Source: Burkholderiales bacterium (GTDB lineage Bacteria > Pseudomonadota > Gammaproteobacteria > Burkholderiales > SG8-41). Taken from it: DNA of 24,228 nucleotides. A program made the translations under genes and the position numbers. Of this stretch, positions 7,929-16,430 are shown piece by piece. The stretch is from positions 1 through 24,228 of the forward strand of contig SYEN01000123.1 of NCBI GenBank assembly GCA_005800795.1, given 5' to 3'. The notes below the pieces were generated by a model. That model did no database searches. It saw only the letters and a list, made by a program, of their open reading frames with translations, and was not told the origin of the DNA. Every line of letters begins with the position of its first letter. Positions within the stretch are counted from its first letter, which is position 1.

Positions 7929-9398
7929 ATGCCAAACCACACTCGCCGCAGCCTGTTACGGCACGTCACCGCTGTGGGGCTGCCGCTACTCTTGCCGGCG
8001 TGTCGCCGTACCGATGCACCGCAAAAGGTGTCTGGATACACGACCCCAATCACACTACCGAGCGCACCGGAGACAGACCCGCAGTTTGCGCCAGGCGCAC
8101 TGCGGCTTGATTTGCGGCATCGCATAACAGGTGGCACCGAAGCCTTCACGCTCGAACGGCTGCGCCTCGAGCCGAGTTGGCCTGAACGTTTGCCCCCACT
8201 CAAGGACGGGCCTGATTGGGGCGACTACCGCGTGTCGCTCCACGACGCAGCGGGTGATGCGCTGCTGTTTCGTCGCGGCTTCGACACGGGCCTCGCGCCC
8301 GATGCACGTGCTGCGACAACGCAATGCAGTATTCGCTTTCCCATGCCGCGGCGCGCAGTGCGTGTGTCGATAGAAAAACGCAGAGGCGCCAACTTCTTTG
8401 CTCCGTTGTCTACTTTCGAGATTGATCCTGCCTCTGCCGCTATCGATCGCTCCGTCATCGCGATCCCGACACGTGTGGATAACCTCCATATCGGCGGCGT
8501 GGCCGCGAGCAAGGTTGATCTTGCGATCCTCGGCGATGGCTACCGCGAAGCGGAGTACACCAAGTTCGTTGACGATGCCCGGCGCGCCGCAAGCTACCTG
8601 TTCTCCGTCGAGCCGTTTAAATCGCGTCAGGGTTATTTCAACGTGCGCGGGGTATTCGCGGCGAGCGCGGATAGCGGCGTGACCGATGCTTACCTGGGGC
8701 TCAACAAAAACACCGTGTTTCGATCGGCTTATTTCAGTGGTGGCTCGGAACGATCAATCGCTGACGATGATCACTACGCTTTGCGCGAAGTAGCGTCAGC
8801 GGTGCCCTATGATTTCATGCTGGTGCTGGCCAATGCACGTCGGTACGGCGGCAGCGCGTACTTTGCGGGGCCGGCGGTGGTGGCGATAGACAACGCGGCT
8901 GCGCGCTATCTTGTCATCCATGAATTCGCGCATGCGATCGGCGGTCTGGCTGATGAATATTATGTGCCGATGGCCGGTGGGCCCGCGTACGGCGGCAATG
9001 TCGAACCGTGGTATCCCAACGTGACCCTATCGCCCGATTCAGGCAAGTGGCGTAAACGCCTGACCGAACCACAGGGGCGACCGGGCACCTGGAACCAAAC
9101 GGAGTACGATCAATACTTTGCAGGCTACGTGAAACGCTATGAAGCGCTGCGCGCAAACGGCGTTGAAGAAAAGGTCGTCGAGCAGTTCATGGAACAGGAA
9201 CGTCAACGACAAACCGCGTTGCTGGCGAAGAACCATCCGGCGCGCAAGGTGGGTTACTACGAGGGCGCCAACGGTTACGCGAAGGGCATATTCCGCTCGG
9301 AAGCCGACTGCATCATGTTCTCACTGCAAACACAGTATTTTTGCGCGGCTTGCTCCGCGGTCATTGAACGCATGATCGACGCACACGTTAAGCCGTGA
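7929..9398 (+). CDS. M64-family metallopeptidase, Tat/lipoprotein signal
   Basis: This 489-residue exported peptidase has a zinc site H331-E-F-A-H335 followed by I-G-G-L-A-D-E-Y-Y, the HExxHxxGxxDE pattern of peptidase family M64 (the IgA-peptidase-like group). The N-terminus has Arg6-Arg7-S-L-L and then a lipobox L-L-P-A-C25, so it is probably a Tat-translocated lipoprotein. Residues about 45-160 resemble the beta-rich M64 N-terminal domain and about 165-480 the catalytic domain. R-S-E-A-D-C-I-M-F near the end and a C-A-A-C pair follow. Its substrate is unknown; IgA is unlikely to be relevant in a free-living organism. It is monocistronic by appearance. Confidence 0.88.
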   Translation: MPNHTRRSLLRHVTAVGLPLLLPACRRTDAPQKVSGYTTPITLPSAPETDPQFAPGALRLDLRHRITGGTEAFTLERLRLEPSWPERLPPLKDGPDWGDYRVSLHDAAGDALLFRRGFDTGLAPDARAATTQCSIRFPMPRRAVRVSIEKRRGANFFAPLSTFEIDPASAAIDRSVIAIPTRVDNLHIGGVAASKVDLAILGDGYREAEYTKFVDDARRAASYLFSVEPFKSRQGYFNVRGVFAASADSGVTDAYLGLNKNTVFRSAYFSGGSERSIADDDHYALREVASAVPYDFMLVLANARRYGGSAYFAGPAVVAIDNAAARYLVIHEFAHAIGGLADEYYVPMAGGPAYGGNVEPWYPNVTLSPDSGKWRKRLTEPQGRPGTWNQTEYDQYFAGYVKRYEALRANGVEEKVVEQFMEQERQRQTALLAKNHPARKVGYYEGANGYAKGIFRSEADCIMFSLQTQYFCAACSAVIERMIDAHVKP

Positions 9399-9954
9399 AG
9401 TGTTGCGGGTCTTGATGGGATTGATAATAAAATATCAATAATATCAAATACTTATTTGGTTAAGCGATGATCAGGCGGTCACGTAAGGCGACAGTTACCA
9501 GCAAGCGTATAGATAGTCCGAAACCAATAAGAATTTCGTCAACATGAAGGTGCTTTTTGAAGTCATAACGGGGATTTTACCTGCCTTAGGGGAATGCGGT
9601 TCGATTAGGGTGCAGAATTTTGCATACCGCACCCTTGTTTCTATGCGTGCCAGAAATGCGGCATTGAAGGTGGCTTTGCTGCATCTATTGAATCCCGTCG
9701 GCACCGCTAGGGTCATTCACTTCATGTTTCGTTTCGTCTCTTTCGAACTGCTGTCCAAACTAGCAACGTACTATCTCGCTTCGCGTTTACAGCATTCTCG
9801 CGGAATTAATCGGTGTTTCGTTAAACCAAGTGGCCTTCACGAAACCTGGAACGTTTCACCTTGAACGCGGCGCGTGTGGCGGCGTACCACTCGTCGTAGG
9901 CGTAGGCCGCCGCGTTCAGGAAGACTATTCCTTAGGCACAAATTCGTAGTGCGT
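9399..9954. other. 556-bp AT-richer gap without convincing gene
   Basis: This gap is clearly less GC-rich than its neighbours. At 9421-9447 there is TTGATA, six bases, TATCAA, then another TATCAA: an inverted and direct repeat cluster resembling an operator. A plus frame (9544-9864, 106 codons) and a minus frame (9495-9716) are open, but neither has a recognisable family or ribosome site. Just downstream of the cytochrome stop, a minus-strand frame of about 35 codons between stops (about 9830-9940) has host-like composition and could be a relic C-terminus. The region may be an old insertion. Confidence 0.4.
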
Positions 9955-10344
9955 TCAGTGGTTGCTTTCCATGCGCACGTCGTCCAGATTGGGCGTGTGG
10001 CCGCGTTTGATATAGGCGTAGACGTCGGCGAGTTGCTCGTCCTTCAATTGCCCGGCAAACGATGGCATCGCGCCGCGCGTGGTTTTTGCGCCGCGTATAA
10101 AGTGTTCTTCGGACATGGTGGCAACGGCTGTGCGCAAGTCATACGCCGTGTCCTGTTTCAGCAGCCGCACACCGTGACAGACGGAGCAATATTCGCCAAA
10201 CACCACCGCGCCGGCACGTTCGCGCGGGGATGCCTTGCCGGATTGCGCCTGCGACGCCGGTGGGGCCAGACCCGCGAGCATCAGCGTTGCGGCACACACG
10301 GCGACGCCTTGTGTGAAATTTCGTAAATATTTGTTTTTATTCAT
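9955..10344 (-). CDS. Secreted class I cytochrome c
   Basis: This 129-residue protein has a signal peptide (cleavage near S-Q-A, residue 33) and one haem-binding C53-S-V-C-H57 motif. Met93 in G-A-M-P-S-F is the probable sixth ligand, and the C-terminus L-A-D-V-Y-A-Y-I-K closes a typical mono-haem fold. It lies immediately after the molybdenum-hydroxylase large subunit on the same strand and very likely takes electrons from it in the periplasm. The start codon lies in an AT-rich segment (10323-10353) that resembles sequences at 16395 and 22141. No clear Shine-Dalgarno is present, so coupling to the upstream gene, whose stop is just before it, is likely. Confidence 0.9.
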   Translation of the reverse strand: MNKNKYLRNFTQGVAVCAATLMLAGLAPPASQAQSGKASPRERAGAVVFGEYCSVCHGVRLLKQDTAYDLRTAVATMSEEHFIRGAKTTRGAMPSFAGQLKDEQLADVYAYIKRGHTPNLDDVRMESNH

Positions 10345-10349
10345 TATTT

Positions 10350-12569
10350 TTAAGAAGTCAGTGCGCGTACCTTGTCCGGCGTAAACGGCAGATCACGCGG
10401 ACGTTTGCCGGTGGCGTTGGCGATGGCATTGGCAATGGCTGCGACTGCCGGGCCTTGTGAGCCTTCGCCGGTGCCGAGCGGGCGTTCGTTGGGCATGTTG
10501 ATCAGATGCACTTCCACCGCTGGTACATCGTTAAAGGTGAAGATCGGATAGTCTGCCCACGAACGCGTGGTGATGCGCTGCCGGTCGAACTTCACTTGCT
10601 CTTTCAGCGTCCAGCTCGCCGATTGAATAATGCCGCCTTCGATCTGGTGGATGATGCCCTCCGGGTTGATGATAAGCCCCGCGTCCACCGCCGATACCGC
10701 GCGCGTGACACGCACGTTGTCTGTGCGATCGACGGTGACATCGGCGACAACCGCGCAATAACACGCGAGGTTTTTATACTGCGCGAAGGCGATGCCTCTG
10801 CCAGAGGTTCCGTTGCCCTTTGCGCCGGGCTTCCAGCCTGCCTTTTGCGCGGCGAGTTCAATCACTGCGCGGGCGCGCGGATTTTTCATATGGCGCAGAC
10901 GGAATTCCACCGGATCGGCGCCTGCCGCCAGCGCCACTTCGTCGATGAAGGATTCCAGCGCAAACACGTTCGCGTAAGCGCCCAGTGTACGCAACGCGGA
11001 GGTGCGCACCGGCATGTCGGTCACATAGTGCAGCAAAATATTCTGGCGCGGAAAGTCATACAGCGGCACCGCATTGCGGTCAGCCGCGCCCGCGGGCTGA
11101 GGCCCGTTGTTCGGTACCACGGGCGGCACAGGGTTCGCCAGATGCCAGCCGCCCAGCACAAAGCTGCCTGCCGCGTTACTAGTGGGCCGCGTGTTATGCG
11201 GGTGGCTCCAGATTTCATGCTGCCAGCTGACGATGTTCTTCGCTTCATCAAGCTGCGCCTGCATTTTCATGATCATCGCCGATCCGTACGGTTCCCACAC
11301 GAATTCATCGTCGCGCATCCATTGCAGCTTGACCGGCCGGCCATTAGTGGCGCGCGCGAGCAGCGCGGCGTCGCAGGCGGCATCGTCCGCGCCGTTGTGG
11401 CCGTAACAGCCAGCGCCTTCGACGTGGGTGCACGTCACGTTGGCTACGGTGGTCTTCAACGCTTTCGCAAGGTCAGTGCGTAGCGGAAACACGCCCTGGC
11501 TGTGCGTCCAGACTTGATATTTGCCGTCCTGGAACTGCGCTACCGCGGCAGAAGGGCCGAGTGCACCGTGCGCTTGAAACGGGCGTGTGTATTCGGCTTC
11601 AATAGTGGTGATTTTTCCGCCGCTCGCGTTGACCGGCGTTTTGGTGTTGATCACCGAATCACGCGCCGGCATTTTCTTCAGATGGTCATACAGCGCTAAA
11701 CCACTGGGTGGCAAATCAGGCGTTTCATTCCACTTGGCCGACGCACGCAGCGCTTGCGCGGCCTTGATCGCCTGCTCCTCGCGTTCGGCAGCCACTGCCA
11801 GAAAATTGCCGTCGCGTGTCACTGCCACCACGCCGGGCATTGCCCTCACGGCAGCTTCATCAACGCTTTGCAGCGTGGCGCGATACGACGGCGGACGCAC
11901 CACGCGGCCAAACAACATGCCGGGCAGCCGCATGTCCTGCACGTAGGCTGTGCCGCCGGTCACTTTGGCGGGGAGATCGAGGCGCGGCACGTTTTTGCCG
12001 ATGACTTTGTGTTGTGCGACTGGTTTTGGTTTGAAGGTGGCGGTGGCTTCGCGTTTGAAGCTCACGTCCTTCGCCACCTCCCAGTACGTCATGCGCACCG
12101 GGGTGGCACTGATGGCGCCGTCGGCGACGGAGAGTTTTTCCACCGCGACATTGAGCTTCCTCGACGCCGCAGCCAACAGCATGCCGCGGGCCTCGGCACA
12201 GGCAAAGCGCAGCGCCGTGCCGCTGTTTTCGACGGACAGGCTGCCGGCGGTCATGCCTTCGTTGGGCGTGCGTGCGGTATCGGCGGAAATGATTTCGACG
12301 CGCTCGTACGCGACATCCAGTTCGTCGGCGGCAATCTGTGCCAGCGCCGTCAAAATGCCCTGGCCGATTTCGCACTTGCCGGTAAACACCGTCACCGTGT
12401 TGTTGCTGTTGATGCGCACCCATCCGTCGAGCATGCGGTTGTTGCTCAGGCCCCCTGGCAATGGCGTGGATTGCTGCGCTATCGCGGTTGGGCCGGCGAG
12501 CGTGAAGGTGGAAACGATAACGCCGGTGCGTTTGAGAAACTGGCGGCGCGAGAGCGTGTGTGTGGTCAT
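10350..12569 (-). CDS. iorB: Molybdopterin aldehyde/isoquinoline-type oxidoreductase large subunit
   Basis: This 739-residue protein belongs to the xanthine-oxidase superfamily (COG1529), closest by layout to isoquinoline 1-oxidoreductase beta subunit. A Tat signal with Arg8-Arg9-Q-F-L-K-R opens it. G-K-C-E-I-G-Q-G near residue 60 and F-Q-A-H-G-A-L-G-P near 350 belong to the molybdopterin-binding region, and G-T-G-E-G-S-Q-G-P near the C-terminus supplies the probable catalytic glutamate. Such enzymes hydroxylate N-heterocycles or oxidise aldehydes with water as oxygen donor. The open frame extends to 12749, but the ATG at 12567-12569 gives the Tat signal, follows GGGAGC, and starts two bases after the small-subunit stop. 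The real substrate is unknown and the gene symbol marks the family only. Confidence 0.88.
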   Translation of the reverse strand: MTTHTLSRRQFLKRTGVIVSTFTLAGPTAIAQQSTPLPGGLSNNRMLDGWVRINSNNTVTVFTGKCEIGQGILTALAQIAADELDVAYERVEIISADTARTPNEGMTAGSLSVENSGTALRFACAEARGMLLAAASRKLNVAVEKLSVADGAISATPVRMTYWEVAKDVSFKREATATFKPKPVAQHKVIGKNVPRLDLPAKVTGGTAYVQDMRLPGMLFGRVVRPPSYRATLQSVDEAAVRAMPGVVAVTRDGNFLAVAAEREEQAIKAAQALRASAKWNETPDLPPSGLALYDHLKKMPARDSVINTKTPVNASGGKITTIEAEYTRPFQAHGALGPSAAVAQFQDGKYQVWTHSQGVFPLRTDLAKALKTTVANVTCTHVEGAGCYGHNGADDAACDAALLARATNGRPVKLQWMRDDEFVWEPYGSAMIMKMQAQLDEAKNIVSWQHEIWSHPHNTRPTSNAAGSFVLGGWHLANPVPPVVPNNGPQPAGAADRNAVPLYDFPRQNILLHYVTDMPVRTSALRTLGAYANVFALESFIDEVALAAGADPVEFRLRHMKNPRARAVIELAAQKAGWKPGAKGNGTSGRGIAFAQYKNLACYCAVVADVTVDRTDNVRVTRAVSAVDAGLIINPEGIIHQIEGGIIQSASWTLKEQVKFDRQRITTRSWADYPIFTFNDVPAVEVHLINMPNERPLGTGEGSQGPAVAAIANAIANATGKRPRDLPFTPDKVRALTS

Positions 12570-12571
12570 GA

Positions 12572-13042
12572 TCAGGCTCCCTTGACGGCGCCAGCCGCGC
12601 GCTGCACCGCGCGCACGATGCGATTGTGCGAGCCGCAACGGCACAGGTTGCCTGCCAGCGCGTTTCGGATTTGTGCGTCGGAAGGTTTCGGCGTGCTGTC
12701 GAGCAGCGCTTTGGCCGCCATGATCATGCCGCTGGTGCAGTAGCCGCACTGCGCTGCCTGCTCATCGAGAAACGCTTTTTGCAGCGGATGCATTTTGTCG
12801 AGCGTGCCGATACCTTCGAGCGTGGTGACGGCCTTGCCCGCGAGCGAAGATACCGGCGTCACACACGAGCGGGCTGCGCGGCCCTCAATATGCACGGTGC
12901 AGGCGCCGCATTGCGCCATGCCACAGCTGTATTTGGGGCCGTTCAGTTCAAAGTCGTTACGCAGCACGTAAAGCAGCGGCGTGTCGGCGTCGGTGCTGAC
13001 AGTGCGCTGCGTACCGTTCACGCGCAGGATGTAATCGGGCAT
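12572..13042 (-). CDS. iorA: 2Fe-2S small subunit of the molybdenum oxidoreductase
   Basis: This 156-residue protein has both iron-sulfur clusters of the family: a plant-type set C40, C45, C48, C60 and an alpha-helical set C99, C102, C134, C136 (Q-C-G-Y-C-T-S-G and N-L-C-R-C-G). It passes electrons from molybdopterin outward. It has no signal peptide of its own, so it is presumably carried out with the Tat-signalled large subunit after folding, as known for related periplasmic enzymes. No FAD subunit is encoded nearby, which fits delivery of electrons to the adjacent cytochrome c. It is the first gene of the minus-strand operon and is divergent from the enolase-superfamily gene. Confidence 0.93.
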   Translation of the reverse strand: MPDYILRVNGTQRTVSTDADTPLLYVLRNDFELNGPKYSCGMAQCGACTVHIEGRAARSCVTPVSSLAGKAVTTLEGIGTLDKMHPLQKAFLDEQAAQCGYCTSGMIMAAKALLDSTPKPSDAQIRNALAGNLCRCGSHNRIVRAVQRAAGAVKGA

Positions 13043-13101
13043 GGGCGGCTCTCTTTAGTCTGGCGTTGGATCGGAGTGAAAATCAGAACGCGGGTAATAT
13101 A

Positions 13102-13122
13102 GTCGAAGTCATTGTCGAAGTC
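13102..13122. promoter_or_regulatory. Direct repeat in divergent promoter region
   Basis: GTCGAAGTC occurs at 13102-13110 and again at 13114-13122, a 12-bp period, within the 121-bp gap between the divergent oxidoreductase operon and the enolase-superfamily gene. A regulator site is plausible but unproven. Confidence 0.3.
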
Positions 13123-13163
13123 GCCGGCTCCGCCATGCCCATTGAGAGAAAGTACGAAAAACC

Positions 13164-14324
13164 ATGAAAATTCAGACACTTACACCCTATGCCGTGAATG
13201 TCTCGGAAAAGACCAACTGGTTCTTTCTGAAAATAGAAACTGATGACGGGCTCGCGGGTTGGGGCGAAGCGTCACTGTCCGGCGGCTGGGAAGAAAATCA
13301 AATTCTCAATTGCAGACGTCTCGCGGCGAACCTCGCCGGCCTGACCATTGATGCCGCCCTGCCGCAGTTGACGGTATACCCGCACGCAGTGGGCGGGCTG
13401 GTGTGGAACTCAATTCTGAGCGCAGCGGAAATGGCGCTGATGGACATCAAGGCGCGTGCGGCGGGCGTGCCGTTGCATCGGCTGTTTGGCGCCCCGTTAC
13501 GCGACAAGATTCGTGTGTACGGCAACATCAACCGTGCGGCTACCGACCGCTCACCGGCGGGCTTTGCCGCTCTGGCGCGCGATCGCGCGGCTCAGGGCTA
13601 TACCGCGTTCAAGCTCGCGCCGTTCGACGGTGTGTTTTGGGCCGATATGGGTGACGCCGAAGTGAGGAAAAAATACCGTCACGCGCTTGATTGCATTTTG
13701 GCCGTGCGCGACGCGGCGGGACCGGACGCCGGCGTGCTGGTGGATTGCCACTGGCGTTTCGACGAACCCACTGCGCTGCAACTGTTGCGCGACCTCGCAC
13801 CGGCAAAATTGTTCTGGGGCGAATGCCTGACCTCGGAGCGCGCCGAACATCATCCGGTGCTCGACCGCGTGCGCCGTGCCGCTGCCGATATGGGCGTGCT
13901 GATCGCCGGCGGTGAGCGGCAAATCGGCGTGCTGGGTTTTGAGCCACTGCTGCGAGCGAAGCTGCTCGATGTTGTGATGCCCGACATCAAATACACCGGC
14001 GGCTACAGCGGCATGCTGGCAGTGGCGAACCGCGCGCACGAATTTGGCGTTAAATTTTCACCGCACAACCCGACGGGACCGGTGTGCAACATGGGTAGCC
14101 TGCACGTGTGTTCGCTGGTGCCAAATTTTCTGATTCTGGAACGGCAAAGTGAAGGCAGTTTTTACGATGAAATCATGATCGGCGATCACCCTAAACTGGT
14201 GGATGGCTGCTACGCCGTGCCGCAAACGCCGGGGTTGGGCATCACGCTGAACGAAGACGTGCTGAAGGCGCATCCGCCGGTGAAACCGAAGGGGGAGTCT
14301 ACGGCGGATCCGCGGTTGGGGTGA
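13164..14324 (+). CDS. Mandelate racemase / enolase-superfamily dehydratase
   Basis: This 386-residue enzyme has the N-terminal capping domain (1-120) and a barrel with the metal ligands Asp194 (V-D-C-H), Glu220 (W-G-E) and Glu251 (G-G-E). Lys150 in A-F-K-L-A is the probable K-x-A base, and His301 in S-P-H-N-P is another candidate base. The spacing resembles sugar-acid dehydratases such as galactonate dehydratase more than muconate cycloisomerases. It would abstract an alpha proton next to a carboxylate, giving a 2-keto-3-deoxy acid or a racemised acid. The substrate is not determinable. The next gene starts 10 bases on, so the two are co-transcribed. Confidence 0.87.
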   Translation: MKIQTLTPYAVNVSEKTNWFFLKIETDDGLAGWGEASLSGGWEENQILNCRRLAANLAGLTIDAALPQLTVYPHAVGGLVWNSILSAAEMALMDIKARAAGVPLHRLFGAPLRDKIRVYGNINRAATDRSPAGFAALARDRAAQGYTAFKLAPFDGVFWADMGDAEVRKKYRHALDCILAVRDAAGPDAGVLVDCHWRFDEPTALQLLRDLAPAKLFWGECLTSERAEHHPVLDRVRRAAADMGVLIAGGERQIGVLGFEPLLRAKLLDVVMPDIKYTGGYSGMLAVANRAHEFGVKFSPHNPTGPVCNMGSLHVCSLVPNFLILERQSEGSFYDEIMIGDHPKLVDGCYAVPQTPGLGITLNEDVLKAHPPVKPKGESTADPRLG

Positions 14325-14334
14325 GAGACGCAAC

Positions 14335-15195
14335 GTGAAACATTGGCTTTGCGTGGGGATTTGCTGGCTGGCAACTGTTGTATCTATTGCGCAGGCAGCG
14401 CTGATAGAAGACGTCGTGCAGATACCGGTCGAAGTCGCTGACGAATTCAATCGCAAGCATCAACAGACCATAACGGTAACGATTTTTCGTGATGATGTGC
14501 GGGAGAAATCGCCGTTTCTAGTTTTGAATCACGGCCGCGCCGGCACACCCGAGGAACGTTTAAAGTTGGGGCGTGCGCGTTACACCGTGAATTCGCAGCA
14601 CTTTGTGGCGCGCGGATTTACCGTATTTGTGCCCACTCGCATGGGTTACGGCGTCAGCGGTGGTCCGGAAATGGAAGATACCGGGGCATGCAACAACCGC
14701 AATTATCCCCGCGGTTTTGAGGCGGCAGCAGTGCAAACGTTGGCCGTTCTGAATTACGCCAAAAGTTTGCCCTATGTCGATGGCTCACGCGGGCTGCTGG
14801 TTGGCCAATCGTTTGGTGGTGCAACGTCGATCGCGCTGGCGGCAAAAAATCTGGATGGTGTGAAGGGGGCGATCAACTTTGCGGGCGGCAGCGGCGGCAA
14901 TCCCATTGGGCGGCCCGAGAACCCATGCTCGCCGGCGTCATTGGCTCGAACTTACGCCGAGTATGGCAAGGCGGCAAAAACGCCGACGCAGTGGCTGTAC
15001 AGCGAAAACGACAAATACTGGGGCAAGCAACTTCCGCGTGAGTGGTTTGAGGGCTTCGTCAAACAGGGTGGAGACGCCCAGTTCGTGCAGTTGCCGCCGA
15101 ACGGCAAAGATGGACACAGTAGCTTTACCGCCAATCCGGCTGCGTGGAAGCCACATGTGGAAATGTTTTTGAAATTGCTCGGGTTTGCGGATTAA
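14335..15195 (+). CDS. Secreted alpha/beta hydrolase (dienelactone-hydrolase-like)
   Basis: This 286-residue protein starts at a GTG preceded by GAGAG at good spacing, giving a signal peptide (cleavage near A-Q-A, residues 19-21). The hydrolase triad is visible: Ser159 in G-Q-S-F-G-G, Asp226 in S-E-N-D-K-Y and His261 in K-D-G-H-S-S. The oxyanion segment is L-N-H-G-R-A-G near 64-70. It is predicted to hydrolyse an ester or lactone in the periplasm. Being coupled to the enolase-superfamily gene, it may open a lactone or ester that yields that enzyme's acid substrate, which is inference. Two cysteines (119 and 198) could form a disulfide. Its 3' end faces the next hydrolase across 22 bp. Confidence 0.87.
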   Translation: MKHWLCVGICWLATVVSIAQAALIEDVVQIPVEVADEFNRKHQQTITVTIFRDDVREKSPFLVLNHGRAGTPEERLKLGRARYTVNSQHFVARGFTVFVPTRMGYGVSGGPEMEDTGACNNRNYPRGFEAAAVQTLAVLNYAKSLPYVDGSRGLLVGQSFGGATSIALAAKNLDGVKGAINFAGGSGGNPIGRPENPCSPASLARTYAEYGKAAKTPTQWLYSENDKYWGKQLPREWFEGFVKQGGDAQFVQLPPNGKDGHSSFTANPAAWKPHVEMFLKLLGFAD

Positions 15196-15217
15196 CGTTT
15201 ACCGCCATCCCACAAAT

Positions 15218-16393
15218 TCACACATGCTTTTCAACCCAATCCGCGATGTAGTCAATCCCCACCTGCCGGTTATCTGCCTGCGCGTGGTAGTGCCCGCCAT
15301 CTTCGGCGTTGAGGATTTTCAGTTGCTTGTCTTTGGAGGCGATGGCGTCGAAGAGTTTGGGCGCGTTGGCGACGGGCACCACGGTATCTTCGCCCGCGTG
15401 GACGATAATGAAGGGGCAGGTGATTTTTTCGGCGACACCGGCGAGTGAAAACTGTTTCGCTTTTTCGAGGGCGGCTTCGGCGTCGTCGATGCAGCCCATA
15501 ATCCAGCGGAAGTGAAAAGCACTTTGCGGTGTACCCTTGGGGTCGGCGTCTTGTCTGCGTTTGATGTCGCGTTGCCAGCCGTGCAAATCCCAATGCAGGG
15601 CGCTCATGGCGATGCCGCCGCAGTAGCGCTTCTCGAAGGCAGCGACACGCGCGGCGTAATAGCCGCCAAAGCTGTAGCCCATGACGAAGACTTTGGCGGC
15701 ATCGACATCCTCGCGCGCCGCCACGTAATCGTAGGCCGCCGTTCCCGCGACTTCGTAGTCATGGCGTGCGTAGAGTTCGCGCAGGCGCAGTGACTCGCCC
15801 TGGCCGGGGCCGTCGATGGCGAGCGTGTTCCAGCCGCGCGCGGCAAATTCGAGGCCGGCGAACAGCACGCTCATTTCCTTGCAGTTGTCCATGCCGTTGA
15901 ACACGACGATGGTGGGGGCGCGCGCGGCGTTCGTATTCAGCGCCTTCATGAAAAACGCCGGTAAAGACTTGCCCTCGAACGGCACCTCTACGCGCGCCAC
16001 GTTCTGATGCCGCCGCAGGATGCCTTTGGTCTGGCAGTCGATGGCCATGCGGCCCATTTCGCGTTTATCCGGGCCGGGGTAAATAAAGCGCTCGGCAGTG
16101 AAGTAATACATGCCCGCGCGCAGAAAATAATTGCCTGCGCTCATACGATGGCCGGCAGCTTCAAGTAAGTCCGCGCGAGCGTGCAGGCGCCTGCCCATTG
16201 CGCGCCATTCTTCCCACCACGCGTGCGGTTCGCTTTGACGGGCGCGCAGCTTTTCGCAGACTTGATCGATTTCGCCCAGCGCTACCGCACCATATGGGGC
16301 CATGCCCTTGGTGACGAGGATGGCGTTGGACCATAAGCCGTTGCCCGGAATGTGGTCAATCCACGGGCCGTTGGTGGATTGCGCTATGGTCAC
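15218..16393 (-). CDS. Alpha/beta hydrolase, FrsA/dihydropseudooxynicotine-hydrolase-like
   Basis: This 391-residue cytoplasmic protein has an N-terminal helical cap of about 130 residues, then an alpha/beta hydrolase core. The core has the oxyanion segment F-N-G-M-D-N near 165-170, D-G-P-G-Q-G-E-S, Ser241 in G-Y-S-F-G-G, Asp336 in A-G-E-D-T-V-V-P and His368 in D-G-G-H. This order matches the DUF1100/FrsA-like group that includes 2,6-dihydropseudooxynicotine hydrolase, a C-C bond hydrolase; others are esterases. The exact substrate cannot be read. It is last in the minus-strand run after the FecR-domain gene, 37 bp away, and the gap includes an AT-rich motif (16395-16425) shared with the cytochrome gene start. 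Confidence 0.85.
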   Translation of the reverse strand: MTIAQSTNGPWIDHIPGNGLWSNAILVTKGMAPYGAVALGEIDQVCEKLRARQSEPHAWWEEWRAMGRRLHARADLLEAAGHRMSAGNYFLRAGMYYFTAERFIYPGPDKREMGRMAIDCQTKGILRRHQNVARVEVPFEGKSLPAFFMKALNTNAARAPTIVVFNGMDNCKEMSVLFAGLEFAARGWNTLAIDGPGQGESLRLRELYARHDYEVAGTAAYDYVAAREDVDAAKVFVMGYSFGGYYAARVAAFEKRYCGGIAMSALHWDLHGWQRDIKRRQDADPKGTPQSAFHFRWIMGCIDDAEAALEKAKQFSLAGVAEKITCPFIIVHAGEDTVVPVANAPKLFDAIASKDKQLKILNAEDGGHYHAQADNRQVGIDYIADWVEKHV

Positions 16394-16430
16394 TGTAAGT
16401 ATTTGTTTTTATTGAATATTTTTAAAATGT

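Noticed and set aside
9544..9864. 106-codon plus frame in the AT-rich gap
   Set aside because: No ribosome site, family or partner; kept only as part of the gap description.
10506..12743. Long plus-strand frames (10506-11483 and 11754-12743) over the molybdopterin subunit
   Set aside because: Antisense shadows of a GC-rich gene; no recognisable domains and the minus-strand gene has catalytic motifs.
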